From positions 1 through 35,741 of the forward strand of contig CAZQAU010000020.1 in the NCBI GenBank assembly GCA_964591375.1: a DNA stretch of 35,741 bases, written 5' to 3'. Shown one piece after another: positions 1 to 9,384 of this stretch (positions within the stretch are counted from its first letter, which is position 1; every line of letters starts with the position of its first letter). The position numbers and the translations under genes were made by a program. The notes below the pieces were generated by a model. It was not told where the DNA came from. It worked only from the letters and a program-made list of their open reading frames with translations, and did not search any database. Source of the stretch: CAYYYG01 sp964591375 (GTDB lineage Bacteria; Patescibacteriota; Microgenomatia; UBA1406; GWC2-37-13).

Positions 1-20
1 GGACTTCGAATTACTTACGA

Positions 21-1265
21 ATGGAATCTAAAAAACACATGAAAGAACAAAACCATACCAATGAGTTTGCGAAATATTCTTTTATTGGTATATATAATGC
101 CATTTCCAAAGACATAAAAACGGACAGAAGCTTAAGTGGCGGAGACAGAATATTCGTAGAACTGACTAAACAATGGTATACCGTTTTTAAAAAATATGAA
201 ATAGTAACATGCTCTTCTGGAGACGCTTTAGTACGAGAATATATATCAGATAAATTTCTTCCCGAAATTCAAACTATTCCTACAAAATCTTCGCTTTATA
301 ACAACATACTATTTTTATATGCATACAAAACTTATCAGGCATGTCTTTATATTTTTAATCGAAAACTCGATGATAAGCTATTTGTTTTTTCTTCATCCGA
401 TTTTTTGCCCGATGTGATACCATCCTGGATTGCAAAAAAACGAAATAAAAATATAAAGTGGATTGCTGCTTTTTATTTTTTTGCATCAAGTCCTTTTTCA
501 CCAAACTTTCCTTACAAAGGATTTCATCAACGTTTACGTGGTACTTTATATTACTATACTCAGAAAGTTGCATACTATTTAATAAAAAAACATGCTGACT
601 CAGTTATTCTATGTAATGAACTCGATAGAAATAAATTTATTCAGGACGGATATGACTCGCAAAAAATTTACCCTATTTATGGCGGTGTAGATTTATCAGA
701 AGTCAACTCTGTTCCGACACCTTCAAAAGCTCTATTTGATGCTGTATTTATGGCCAGATTTCATCCCCAAAAAGGTCCGCTTCAGGCTATTCGTTCCTGG
801 ATTGAAGTACTAAAGGTTAAACCTACAGCCCAACTCGCAATGATAGGAAATGGACCGCTAGAATATGAAGTACGAAAAATTATTGAACAGAATAATTTAA
901 AACAAAACGTGACAATATTTGGTTTTAAAGATGGTAAAGAAAAATACAAAATTCTCAAATCAGCAAAAATATTTATTCATTCAGCTATATATGAAACAGG
1001 AGGAATGGCTGCTGCTGAAGGAATGGCGGCCGGACTACCGGTAATTGCGTACGATCATGAAGGATTTGACTATTGTTACCCACGGGGAATGATCCGTGTC
1101 GCACCTGTTGGGGATGAAAAAAAACTGGCTGCTGAGATTCTAGATTTACTTCAAGATGAAAAAAAATATAAAAAAATAAAAGAGGAGGCAATCGATTTTG
1201 TACAGGATTGGGATTGGCGAGAGAGAGCAAAATTTCTTTTGGAAAAATTTAAAATCTTACTGTGA
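21..1265 (+). CDS. GT4-family glycosyltransferase
   Basis: Predicted cytoplasmic GT-B fold glycosyltransferase, probably adding a sugar from a nucleotide donor to a lipid-linked or surface glycan. The C-terminal half carries the usual GT4 landmarks: a GGVD loop after the linker (about residue 224), a domain start with ARFHPQKGP (about 247), and the donor-site stretch YETGGMAAAEGMAAGLPVIA (about 325-345) with its acidic residues. Length (414 aa) suits the family. No stop occurs upstream in frame before the window edge, so the true start could lie outside; a second Met is at codon 8. It converges on the C-methyltransferase at 1273 with only 7 nt between stops. Acceptor and sugar cannot be told from sequence. 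Confidence 0.88.
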   Translation: MESKKHMKEQNHTNEFAKYSFIGIYNAISKDIKTDRSLSGGDRIFVELTKQWYTVFKKYEIVTCSSGDALVREYISDKFLPEIQTIPTKSSLYNNILFLYAYKTYQACLYIFNRKLDDKLFVFSSSDFLPDVIPSWIAKKRNKNIKWIAAFYFFASSPFSPNFPYKGFHQRLRGTLYYYTQKVAYYLIKKHADSVILCNELDRNKFIQDGYDSQKIYPIYGGVDLSEVNSVPTPSKALFDAVFMARFHPQKGPLQAIRSWIEVLKVKPTAQLAMIGNGPLEYEVRKIIEQNNLKQNVTIFGFKDGKEKYKILKSAKIFIHSAIYETGGMAAAEGMAAGLPVIAYDHEGFDYCYPRGMIRVAPVGDEKKLAAEILDLLQDEKKYKKIKEEAIDFVQDWDWRERAKFLLEKFKILL

Positions 1266-1272
1266 GGCACCG

Positions 1273-2541
1273 TTATTCAATCCTTAGATAGGGGATGGTA
1301 ATAATAAACTGTCCACCTTTCACTCGGTAATCTACTTTTTTTCTCAATATCTCATCGGCAAAGTTCCATGCTAGCATAAGGGCATAATCAGGTTGATCTT
1401 TGTCTAAATAATTCTCCGGATGAATGGGAATATGAGTACCCGGCGTATAACGACCTTGTTTATAAGGAATAGAATCGACAATATAGTCTAAAAGATCTGT
1501 TGATATTTTACAATAATTCAACAAGACATTCCCTTTTGCAGATGCTCCATAACCGATGATTTTTTTCCCTTGTTTCTTTAAGTCCTTCAAATATTTTACA
1601 AGATCACGTCGGATTACTTTAACTCGGCGGCTAAAATCATCGTATGCTGTTCTTCTGTTTAATTTTTTAAGTGCTTCAAGTTCTAAAATTTCTTTCACTG
1701 AGGAATTTGGCTTTGTAGCAGAATCTTTTCTTTTTACAAAAACTCTGATCGATCCACCATGAACAGTCATACGCTTCACATCATGTATCTGCATATTATG
1801 CTTTTTAAATAAATGCACCAGAGGTGTGATGGAAAAATAAGACATATGCTCGTGGTATATAGTATCGAATTCGTTCTTTTCAAGTAAATCCACTAAATAA
1901 GGAAACTCCATAATAAATACGCCATCTTTATCCAATAATATTTCTACTCCTTCACATAATTTATGAATATTATCCATGTGTGCGACCACATTTGTACCCG
2001 TAATGACTTTTGCCTTACCTCTTGTTTTAAGAGCTTCTTTTGCCACTTCCGGTCCAAAAAAATCATCGATGGTATCTATTCCATTTAAACGAGCAACTTG
2101 AGCTAAATTAGAAGCCGGATCAATACCTAACACTCTTATTTCCTGTTCTTTAAAGAAGCCTAAAAGAGTCCCATCATTACTTCCAATATCTATAACCAAA
2201 TCTTTGGATGTTAATTTAAAATCCTCAATGGCAGAATCTGCAAATGCTTTGAAGTGTTTTAACATTGTAGTTGAAGTGGATGGAATATAGAGGTAGTTCT
2301 TAAACATTATCTCTGGTGGAATAATATGCGTAAGCTGCACTAACCAACAATCTTCACACACATTTACACCTAAAGGATAGCGTGGCTCGTTTTTTTTCAA
2401 CTCTTCTTTAGTTAAAAAACCATTTGGGATAGGCATGGAGTCGAGTGATAAGAAAGAGTAAAGTTTTGAGCTGCCGCATATTCGGCAAGAAGTAGCTTTA
2501 TATTTTATGTTATTGACTCTGGACTTTTTTATATCACTCAT
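1273..2541 (-). CDS. Zinc-binding NDP-sugar C-methyltransferase-like SAM methyltransferase
   Basis: Resembles the three-part sugar C-methyltransferases (TylC3/TcaB9-like). Residues 19-65 form a putative zinc knuckle (C19, C22, C62, C65). The SAM-binding motif VIDIGSNDGT is at 116-125, and the C-terminal domain carries GYGASAKG at about 330-337, the signature of the C-methyltransferase C-terminal domain. Known members methylate the C3 position of NDP-4-keto-deoxysugars, so a branched deoxysugar may be made here; the Gmd product (gene at 17322) is a 4-keto sugar but is GDP-linked, so a direct link is only a guess. Length (422 aa) matches the family. Its promoter (TTGAAA-17-TACAAT) lies just upstream. 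Confidence 0.85.
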   Translation of the reverse strand: MSDIKKSRVNNIKYKATSCRICGSSKLYSFLSLDSMPIPNGFLTKEELKKNEPRYPLGVNVCEDCWLVQLTHIIPPEIMFKNYLYIPSTSTTMLKHFKAFADSAIEDFKLTSKDLVIDIGSNDGTLLGFFKEQEIRVLGIDPASNLAQVARLNGIDTIDDFFGPEVAKEALKTRGKAKVITGTNVVAHMDNIHKLCEGVEILLDKDGVFIMEFPYLVDLLEKNEFDTIYHEHMSYFSITPLVHLFKKHNMQIHDVKRMTVHGGSIRVFVKRKDSATKPNSSVKEILELEALKKLNRRTAYDDFSRRVKVIRRDLVKYLKDLKKQGKKIIGYGASAKGNVLLNYCKISTDLLDYIVDSIPYKQGRYTPGTHIPIHPENYLDKDQPDYALMLAWNFADEILRKKVDYRVKGGQFIITIPYLRIE

Positions 2542-2552
2542 AATGTTGGTAC

Positions 2553-2581
2553 ATTGTAGAAAAAATTTTTTTATCTTTCAA
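2553..2581 (-). promoter_or_regulatory. Promoter of the C-methyltransferase gene
   Basis: On the minus strand, TTGAAA (2581-2576) and TACAAT (2558-2553) are separated by exactly 17 nt. The -10 ends 11 nt before the ATG at 2541, predicting a 5' leader of about 5 nt with no ribosome-binding site. Confidence 0.7.
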
Positions 2582-2607
2582 GGGTAGATTTATTATCTGT
2601 TATTTTA

Positions 2608-2613
2608 TAAAAT
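2608..2613 (+). promoter_or_regulatory. Candidate -10 box of the 2621 operon
   Basis: TAAAAT (overlapping TATAAA at 2606-2611) ends 7 nt before the ATG at 2621. No good -35 is visible. If used, it gives a leaderless mRNA for the nine-gene operon. Confidence 0.45.
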
Positions 2614-2620
2614 GTAGCTG

Positions 2621-3517
2621 ATGAAAAAAAATGTGCAGTTATACTTTACATGTCCGTTGTGTAAAAGTAATGAAACAGCCTCTCTATTTCAATCCTACAA
2701 TCGACACGGACGACATGACATCGATTTAAAAGATTCGTTTACCGTCAGAAGATGTCAATCATGTGATGTTGTTTTTCTTCCTAATATTAAAATTGATAAT
2801 GCTTATTATAAAAAATATTATGATACCGGTTATTATGATGGAGGCAACTCACAGAGTGATTCCATTGTTAATAAAATTATTACTAAACTAGAGACATGGT
2901 CATTACGTCAGAAAGAAAAAACACTTCTTAAATCAGTTAAAAAGCATCCCCGCAAACTAAAAATCCTAGATATTGGTTGTGGCAGTGGGAAATTCCTTGA
3001 TAGTTTGAATTCAAAAAAATTTAAAAAATCCGGTATTGAAATTAATAAAGAAGGAATACAGTTGAGCCGTAAAAAGGGAATTGAAGTATATGAAAAAGAT
3101 GTTACAAAAATAAATTTTGGCAAAAAAAAGTTCGATATTGTTACTCTATGGCATGTACAAGAACATTTAGAACATCCTATTGCAGTGTTTAAAAAAATTT
3201 ATGATATTTTAGAAAAAGATGGCATACTTCTCAGTGCAACCCCTAATACAGATAGTCTCGGGTTCAAGATAGGTAAAGCCCAATGGTTTCATCTAGATTC
3301 TCCCCGACATCTCATATTATTTAATAAGAAAAGTAACCGATATATATGCAATCAAACTGGATTTAGGGTAGTCTCCAATATACATGAGCCATATGATTTT
3401 CCACTCGATCTTTTCTGGTCTCTAAAAAATTCTCATTTTAAATACATCGTATATCCGTTGTACCCATTAGTTAAATTTTTTGATCACGAAGCGCTTATAC
3501 AAATATTTCGAAAGTAA
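2621..3517 (+). CDS. Zinc-knuckle class I SAM-dependent methyltransferase
   Basis: First gene of the nine-gene plus-strand polysaccharide operon. The N-terminus holds a putative zinc knuckle (C11, C14, C45, C48); a Rossmann methyltransferase domain follows with motif I ILDIGCGSGKFL at about 115-126 and post-motif HVQEHLEHP around 180. This Methyltransf_23-type layout is common among glycan- and sugar-modifying methyltransferases. The substrate is unknown; its place next to another methyltransferase (3530) and a GT4-like gene suggests cap or side-group methylation of a surface glycan. No Shine-Dalgarno precedes the ATG. Confidence 0.82.
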   Translation: MKKNVQLYFTCPLCKSNETASLFQSYNRHGRHDIDLKDSFTVRRCQSCDVVFLPNIKIDNAYYKKYYDTGYYDGGNSQSDSIVNKIITKLETWSLRQKEKTLLKSVKKHPRKLKILDIGCGSGKFLDSLNSKKFKKSGIEINKEGIQLSRKKGIEVYEKDVTKINFGKKKFDIVTLWHVQEHLEHPIAVFKKIYDILEKDGILLSATPNTDSLGFKIGKAQWFHLDSPRHLILFNKKSNRYICNQTGFRVVSNIHEPYDFPLDLFWSLKNSHFKYIVYPLYPLVKFFDHEALIQIFRK

Positions 3518-3529
3518 GATTAAATCTTT

Positions 3530-4213
3530 ATGAATTACGAATATTATAATGCAGAGCATACCAATGCTATCGAAGGCGGTGGAGACTATCCCGAAAAAAT
3601 AGCCTTTTTTGTTAATAGTCTTCAGAAGATTAAACACATAAAGAAACAAAAAAAACTCTCTATTTTAGATGTGGGTTGTCATGCAGGTAAGATAAGCAGA
3701 CTTTTTCTCGAATTTGGTGAAGTATACGGACTTGACTTAAATGAAAAAGCTGTCGAAGAAGCAAAAAAGTCTAAAATACGCGCAAAGGTAGGCGACGTAT
3801 TTCAAGTTGATCGAATATTCAAAGATCTATCGTTTGATGTGATTATTGCCGGTGATATAATTGAACACGTTTTTGATACCGATCTATTTCTACAAAAACT
3901 AAGAAATATGCTCAGTCCAGATGGGGTGCTGTTATTATCCACTCCTAATTTATTATCTTTGGGTAGAAGATATATGGCACTTATAGGTAAAAATCCCTAC
4001 TGTGAATTCTCTGCTAAAGAAGATGGCATTAATGTAGGCCATATACGATACTATACGTACGACAACCTTTTTTCTCAGTTGTTGGAAAATAAATATCAAA
4101 AAGTAAAGATTGAAACAGATATTGTCAATTTCCCCGTTAAATTTATCGATCAGCTTTTAGTTAGAATCAATCCCAGACTGGGAAGGGAATTATATGCAAC
4201 AGCGTATAAATAA
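3530..4213 (+). CDS. Class I SAM-dependent methyltransferase
   Basis: Compact 227-aa Rossmann methyltransferase without the zinc knuckle of its upstream neighbour. Motif I is ILDVGCHAGKISRLF (about 43-57), the acidic end of beta2 is in VYGLDLNEKAVEEAK, and GDIIEHVFD is the typical post-motif of sugar/small-molecule methyltransferases. It starts 12 nt after the previous stop, so it is translated from the same mRNA although no Shine-Dalgarno is seen. Role in glycan methylation is inferred from position only. Confidence 0.8.
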   Translation: MNYEYYNAEHTNAIEGGGDYPEKIAFFVNSLQKIKHIKKQKKLSILDVGCHAGKISRLFLEFGEVYGLDLNEKAVEEAKKSKIRAKVGDVFQVDRIFKDLSFDVIIAGDIIEHVFDTDLFLQKLRNMLSPDGVLLLSTPNLLSLGRRYMALIGKNPYCEFSAKEDGINVGHIRYYTYDNLFSQLLENKYQKVKIETDIVNFPVKFIDQLLVRINPRLGRELYATAYK

Positions 4214-4226
4214 TCCCGTTACAACT

Positions 4227-5387
4227 ATGAAAATCCTATTTATCGAACCATGCCATGTAAACTTTGGCGGATACTTCAGGGCATATAACATATGTCTTAA
4301 CCTTTCCAAGAAGAACATTAAAGTCGACTTACTCTGTGCTGCAGAAGCTCGGTATCAATACGGAATAAAAAAAACTGTAATCAATGAATGCTTTACACGA
4401 TATGAGCTCCCTAAATTCTACTTTCACTTTTTCTTTAATGGGCGTATACTGCGCGGACTTTTGGGAATATGGTTCGGATTAACCGGAAATTATGATATTA
4501 TTCACGCGGCAGTACCAGTTCAACTCGAATCTAATATTCCCGCGTTTTTCTTGAAACTCCTGGGTAAAAAAGTGGTAATGGACTGGGATGATTATTGGGA
4601 GGGCAGTAGCATTTATGGAGGATATAAGATTATGAAAGACTACGTGGCTTTTTGTGAACAAAAGGCACCGAAGTTCTTTAATCACATTGTCGTTGTCAGT
4701 GAATTTTTAAAACAAATAGCTGAAAAAAGAGGAGCACAGCATGTACTAAAACTTATCAATGCCGTGAACAAAGAACAGTTTATACCTCACAAAAAAGAGG
4801 AAAGCCGAAAAAAATTAGGTCTTCAGTTATCAGGAAAATATCTGATAACATTTGGAAATACATATATCAATGACCGCGCATTTTTACTTTTTAAAGTATT
4901 TGAACGAATCATTAAAGCAGATCCGAATGTAAAACTCTTATTTAATCTTGATGCAAAAAAAATCATTGAAGAAGAACATTTAGAAAAAAAAATTAATCTG
5001 AAAATTTTAAATAATATAATAACAGTGGGAAATATATCTCAACAAGATCAAGGATATTATCTTGGAGCAGCGGACGGAGTGATTTTTATAATGCCTGATA
5101 CCGATGCAGAACGTGCCTGTTTTCCGATCCGACTGGGAAGTTATCTCAATGGAGAAGCAGTCATAATATTAAATGACATAAACTCAGAAGCATCAAATTC
5201 ATTAAAACCATATAACTGTGCGATTATTGAAAAAGATTTAAATACACTGGCTGATCGGACGATTGATTTTTTTAAAAAACCGGAATTACAAAAAAAGTAC
5301 TATGCCCAGGTTTTAAAAGCAAAAGAAGAATTATCATGGGAGAATAAGATAGATGATCTTATTTCGTTTTATAAAAAAATATCATGA
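4227..5387 (+). CDS. GT4-like glycosyltransferase
   Basis: GT-B-type protein beginning MKILFIEPCHVNFGGYFRA, a typical N-terminal strand plus glycine-rich donor/acceptor loop. The first domain includes MDWDDYWEG (about residue 118), and the C-terminal domain starts near YLITFGNTY. I prefer the ATG at 4227 over the upstream in-frame ATG at 4194, because 4194 lies inside the previous gene and adds 11 residues before the conserved first strand; this leaves a 13-nt gap after the previous stop. The donor-site E-x7-E motif is weak, so activity is less certain than for the gene at 21. The stop overlaps the next start as ATGA. Confidence 0.72.
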   Translation: MKILFIEPCHVNFGGYFRAYNICLNLSKKNIKVDLLCAAEARYQYGIKKTVINECFTRYELPKFYFHFFFNGRILRGLLGIWFGLTGNYDIIHAAVPVQLESNIPAFFLKLLGKKVVMDWDDYWEGSSIYGGYKIMKDYVAFCEQKAPKFFNHIVVVSEFLKQIAEKRGAQHVLKLINAVNKEQFIPHKKEESRKKLGLQLSGKYLITFGNTYINDRAFLLFKVFERIIKADPNVKLLFNLDAKKIIEEEHLEKKINLKILNNIITVGNISQQDQGYYLGAADGVIFIMPDTDAERACFPIRLGSYLNGEAVIILNDINSEASNSLKPYNCAIIEKDLNTLADRTIDFFKKPELQKKYYAQVLKAKEELSWENKIDDLISFYKKIS

Positions 5388-7840
5388 TGATAGCTATATT
5401 CAATAAACTAAAACATAGCTGGCTTTTTATAGCATTCATTATTTTTTTTTGTGTGATCCATTATTTAATTTTTTTTAAAGATGGAACTTTTGTACTCGGT
5501 GGTGAAGGACATTATTGGCTAGATTTATCGTTTCATGTAAAAAATCAAGGATATACGTGGCTTAATATGGGAACAGGAGAATCCACCATGTCCGTAAATG
5601 GTTTTTTTTCTTATCCTTTCCTTTTTTCATATATTAAAAATATCCCTCTTCTTTCGTACATAATTTCAGTTTCTATATATATGCTGCCATTTTTCAGTAT
5701 GTATTTACTTCTTAGTTATTTATATAAAAATAAATATATTCATTCCGCATTATTTGCTTTTTTTTATATTGCTAATCCTTTCAGTATTATGTATCTTGTC
5801 GCTATTAATCCCTGGAACATGCATATTTTGATGACATATCCTTTGTTCCTTTATATATTTCTTAGATGGTATGATCGGTTACCTCCTTTGTTTTTTATAC
5901 TTGGAGTAACTTCAAGCCTACTGTCCTATACACTCACGAACCCACCTCAAATGGCCCTATTTATTGTTATGGTGCCGTTTATGATGCTCATCGCTTCTAT
6001 CATGCATAACAACTCTCTTAAATTGTTTTCTTATTTGAAGAATGTTACAGTTGCCGGAATTTCATTTTTACTATTTAATATATGGTGGATTTTTCACTGG
6101 ATCATTGTTCTTCCTCAAGCACAAAAAATTTACACCTTGAAATTCGCAAAAGCCTGGTTACAAAACCAGGCAGAAGTAAGCCCGATGATCTTAAAAGATA
6201 TTTTTTCATTTATGTGGATTATGCCACGAAGCGCTGATTTTTCGACACTCGCTAATTATTTTAATCAGCCTGGGATTCAGGTGCTTATGTATATTCCTTT
6301 TCTTTTAATATTCATCTGGATTGTCACAGAGATGAAAAACTCTCCACGAAGAAAAATTATTGCAGTTCTATTTTTAGGACTATTTATTCTAGGATTATTT
6401 TTAAAAGGAATAAATCCGCCTTTTGCGAATCTAATTTCTGCCTGCTTCGATTATGTACGCTACTGCTATATATTTAAGACTGCACCAGAAAAATTCGGTG
6501 TTGTTTTTGTGTTTTTGACTACCATTATTATCTTTTTTGTAGTGACAGATTCAAAAAAAATTTGGTTTCGTCTTGCGGCATATTTGTATTTATTGCTGCT
6601 TTTTGTGCCCTTTATAGGGAATTTTTATCTACCTGATATTCAAATAGATAAAAACCAGTATACAACTCGAAAATATACTGATTATCCGGAATTTCAGAAT
6701 TTTCGAAATACTATGGTACAAAAAAAACTGGATTTTCGATTGCTCTCCCTACCAAATTCTGGTAATTATCAGGTTAAAATGCGTCTTAATGATGATAAAT
6801 TTTATACCGGACACAATCCATTAATGATGAATATACCGCAAAGTTATATTGCAGATCATACGAATGATGCATATATTCCGCTTTTCAAAAATTTAGATTT
6901 TAAAACAGAAAGTAAGCTACTGGGTCTGTTTTCTATTCGATATATATCGTTTAATAACCGACTTGAAGTATGGTTTGGAAACTTTACGGGCAAAACACAT
7001 CCGGAGATAGAATCCATATTAAAAAAATATTACAAACGAGCGTGGCATGATGGTCAAATAACTTTGTACGAAAATACAGATTTTATACCTCATTTTTGGG
7101 TTCCGGATTCGATTATCCCTGCTGATGAATCGACTACCGTTGAAGATATGGCAAATATATTAGAAGAGTTTCAGCCAAAAATGAATGTTGCATTCATACC
7201 TCATGACATAACTGTCGATGCAAATAAACCTACTATTGAATTCAAACAGATAGATGCGACCAAATATCGGGTGATTGCACATAATGTTTCTTCCGCTTTT
7301 CCTCTCATTTTTAATGAATCTTATTATCCGGCATGGAAACTATATCTTAAAAAATTAACTACTCCACAAAACAATAATAATTTTTCTTTAGAAAAATATT
7401 TTATACTTGACGGCAATTCCGCCGATCAAGCAAGCCGGGACGAAGTAAAAGATTACATCGCCAACGGTTATATTTCCACATTTGAAAATACCAATTATAT
7501 TTCTAAAAAAATCGCTGGTACAATTCAAAATGATAATTTGCCAACGATAAAAATTTTTGAAACTGATGATAAAAATCAATATTTAGAATTCCCTGACTCT
7601 TCACATATAATTGCTAATGTGTATGCAAATGCATGGATCATAGATCCGGCACTCTGTGATAACGGATTTTGTAGAAAAAACATAAACGGAACCTATGATA
7701 TGGAGATGGTAGTCGAATATTCACAGCAAAAAATTTTGTATAAATCTATTATAGTTAGCATTGGAATATTTATTATTTCAAGTATAGGCATTACTGCTTG
7801 GTTGTTTTTACGATTAAAAAAAAAGAACAAGCATGAATAA
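5384..7840 (+). CDS. Large YfhO-like / GT-C superfamily membrane protein
   Basis: Integral membrane protein of 818 aa: about a dozen hydrophobic segments over residues 12-410, then a soluble, presumably extracytoplasmic region of about 370 residues, and a final membrane segment (about 785-810) before a Lys-rich tail. The motif NESYYPAWKLY near residue 645 matches the ESYYPGW-type motif I know from YfhO/DUF3367-like GT-C proteins, which glycosylate cell-wall or teichoic polymers using polyprenyl-linked donors. The start overlaps the previous stop by 4 nt (ATGA) and its end overlaps the GT2 gene by 8 nt, indicating tight translational coupling. Function as an outer-face glycosyltransferase is inferred. 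Confidence 0.65.
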   Translation: MMIAIFNKLKHSWLFIAFIIFFCVIHYLIFFKDGTFVLGGEGHYWLDLSFHVKNQGYTWLNMGTGESTMSVNGFFSYPFLFSYIKNIPLLSYIISVSIYMLPFFSMYLLLSYLYKNKYIHSALFAFFYIANPFSIMYLVAINPWNMHILMTYPLFLYIFLRWYDRLPPLFFILGVTSSLLSYTLTNPPQMALFIVMVPFMMLIASIMHNNSLKLFSYLKNVTVAGISFLLFNIWWIFHWIIVLPQAQKIYTLKFAKAWLQNQAEVSPMILKDIFSFMWIMPRSADFSTLANYFNQPGIQVLMYIPFLLIFIWIVTEMKNSPRRKIIAVLFLGLFILGLFLKGINPPFANLISACFDYVRYCYIFKTAPEKFGVVFVFLTTIIIFFVVTDSKKIWFRLAAYLYLLLLFVPFIGNFYLPDIQIDKNQYTTRKYTDYPEFQNFRNTMVQKKLDFRLLSLPNSGNYQVKMRLNDDKFYTGHNPLMMNIPQSYIADHTNDAYIPLFKNLDFKTESKLLGLFSIRYISFNNRLEVWFGNFTGKTHPEIESILKKYYKRAWHDGQITLYENTDFIPHFWVPDSIIPADESTTVEDMANILEEFQPKMNVAFIPHDITVDANKPTIEFKQIDATKYRVIAHNVSSAFPLIFNESYYPAWKLYLKKLTTPQNNNNFSLEKYFILDGNSADQASRDEVKDYIANGYISTFENTNYISKKIAGTIQNDNLPTIKIFETDDKNQYLEFPDSSHIIANVYANAWIIDPALCDNGFCRKNINGTYDMEMVVEYSQQKILYKSIIVSIGIFIISSIGITAWLFLRLKKKNKHE

Positions 7841-8858
7841 ACCACTCGTGTCTATTATAGTAACCAATAATAACGGTCGACGTTTTTTAAAGACTTGTCT
7901 GTCGACCATTTATGCTCAAACGCATAAAAATATAGAAGTGATTTTTGTTGATAATAATTCCAGCGATGATAGTGTGGAATATGTTAAAAAAAACTTCCCG
8001 AAAACCAAGGTAATTCATAATAAATATAATATCGGTTATGCCGGTGGAAATGTATCTGGATATAAAAAAAGTCAGGGTGATTACGTGATGATTCTTAACA
8101 ATGATGTTAAACTTAAACCTGATCTTATTAAAACTCTCCTCGGGGCTTTTGATAAAATTCCTAAACTAGGCGCAGTACAACCAATGGTTAAACTTATGAA
8201 TGATCCAAAGAACCTGGATTGTTGTGGATCATTTTGGACTGATACAGGCTTCAACTATCATTACGGAATCTATAAAAATGCCAAAAATCCCAAATATAAC
8301 AAGCATTACCCTGTATACAGTCTAAAAGGAGTTTGTATGATGATACCAAGACGGGTGATAGAGGCAGTCGGACTATTTGACACAGACTACTGGTGTTATT
8401 TTGAAGAGACAGATTTTTGCCATCGTGTGTGGCTTGCCGGATATGAGTGTTGGTACTATCCGTACTCATATCTGTTTCATTATTTAAGTGGTACACGTTT
8501 GAAAAAATCAGAAGCGTTTATTCAGTTTCATTCATTTAAAAATAGACTCTGTAGTTATATAAAAAATCTCGAGATTGGCACTTTATTGAGAATATTACCC
8601 GTATATTTGGGTCTTAATGTCTTAAGTAGTGGCGTATATTTGTTTCGTTTTGGAAATGTAGAACTCTTCTTGAGTGTATATAAAGCAACCTGGTGGAATA
8701 TTGTAAATATAAAAAAAACTTTACGTAAAAAGCAGGATATAGAAAAAAAAATACGTATAAAAAAAGACCGCGAAATTTTTGACATTGTCAAAAGAAATCC
8801 ACGCATTAGTTATTATTATTATCTAATCACTGGCCTCAAAAGCTATAGAGATGCATAA
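7833..8858 (+). CDS. GT2-family glycosyltransferase (rhamnosyltransferase-like)
   Basis: GT-A fold family 2 enzyme. It begins VSIIVTNNNGRRFLKTCL, has the donor-binding VDNNSSDDS at about 38-46, and the metal-binding ILNNDVKL at about 86-93. The acceptor side shows FDTDYWCYFEETDFCHR (the ED region with the catalytic base) near 185-200, typical of rhamnosyltransferase-type GT2 proteins. A hydrophobic stretch around 245-285 probably anchors it to the inner membrane face. The first 8 nt overlap the preceding gene and the stop is 2 nt from the next start. Donor sugar unknown. Confidence 0.88.
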   Translation: MNKPLVSIIVTNNNGRRFLKTCLSTIYAQTHKNIEVIFVDNNSSDDSVEYVKKNFPKTKVIHNKYNIGYAGGNVSGYKKSQGDYVMILNNDVKLKPDLIKTLLGAFDKIPKLGAVQPMVKLMNDPKNLDCCGSFWTDTGFNYHYGIYKNAKNPKYNKHYPVYSLKGVCMMIPRRVIEAVGLFDTDYWCYFEETDFCHRVWLAGYECWYYPYSYLFHYLSGTRLKKSEAFIQFHSFKNRLCSYIKNLEIGTLLRILPVYLGLNVLSSGVYLFRFGNVELFLSVYKATWWNIVNIKKTLRKKQDIEKKIRIKKDREIFDIVKRNPRISYYYYLITGLKSYRDA

Positions 8859-8860
8859 AC

Positions 8861-9364
8861 ATGAATACTAAACTATATATAGGTTTTTTTCTCACTCTAT
8901 CTTTTTTACTCATAATGAACTTCACATCTTATTTCACCTTATATGGTATTTTATTAAGCTATATAACCATCATCATAAGTATGGGAATACTTGATTTTTT
9001 TGGCCGTTTCACAGAATCTTACATACATCACACACGCAAAGTATATGCGCTAAAACATGAAGTATATCTTTACATTCTATTCGCAGTATCACTTATATGT
9101 ATACAACCTATTTTATGGAAGAATATATCATGGCTGACAGAAAATGTGGATCGGCCAACATTTCTTTATTTCTTATTTCTTCCAGGAGTATGGCTTATGA
9201 GACTCCAGTTTACAGAGACTGCTAAAATTTCATTAGTATGTTTAGGACTCATTCCTATCTTATTACTCAACAAATACAGTTCCATCGCAGAAACTTTTGC
9301 GATTTTAACGTATTTATTATGGGGAGCAATGACGTTTGAAGTTTTATTTCAAAAAAATAAATAG
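8861..9364 (+). CDS. Unknown small polytopic membrane protein
   Basis: I do not recognise this 167-aa protein. It is highly hydrophobic with about five predicted membrane segments (roughly residues 3-22, 26-46, 66-86, 98-112 and 122-160). There are no obvious catalytic motifs. It lies between a GT2 enzyme and another unknown membrane protein (9385) that has an outer IPT/TIG-like domain; the pair may form part of a glycan assembly or export complex, but nothing in the sequence proves it. Spacing to both neighbours is 2 and 20 nt, so it is operonic. Confidence 0.65.
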   Translation: MNTKLYIGFFLTLSFLLIMNFTSYFTLYGILLSYITIIISMGILDFFGRFTESYIHHTRKVYALKHEVYLYILFAVSLICIQPILWKNISWLTENVDRPTFLYFLFLPGVWLMRLQFTETAKISLVCLGLIPILLLNKYSSIAETFAILTYLLWGAMTFEVLFQKNK

Positions 9365-9384
9365 AAATTTATAAAATCTTTATT

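Noticed and set aside
1556..1762. Plus-strand frame opposite the C-methyltransferase, and similar antisense frames elsewhere
   Set aside because: Shadows of well-supported genes, low-complexity translations without family features.
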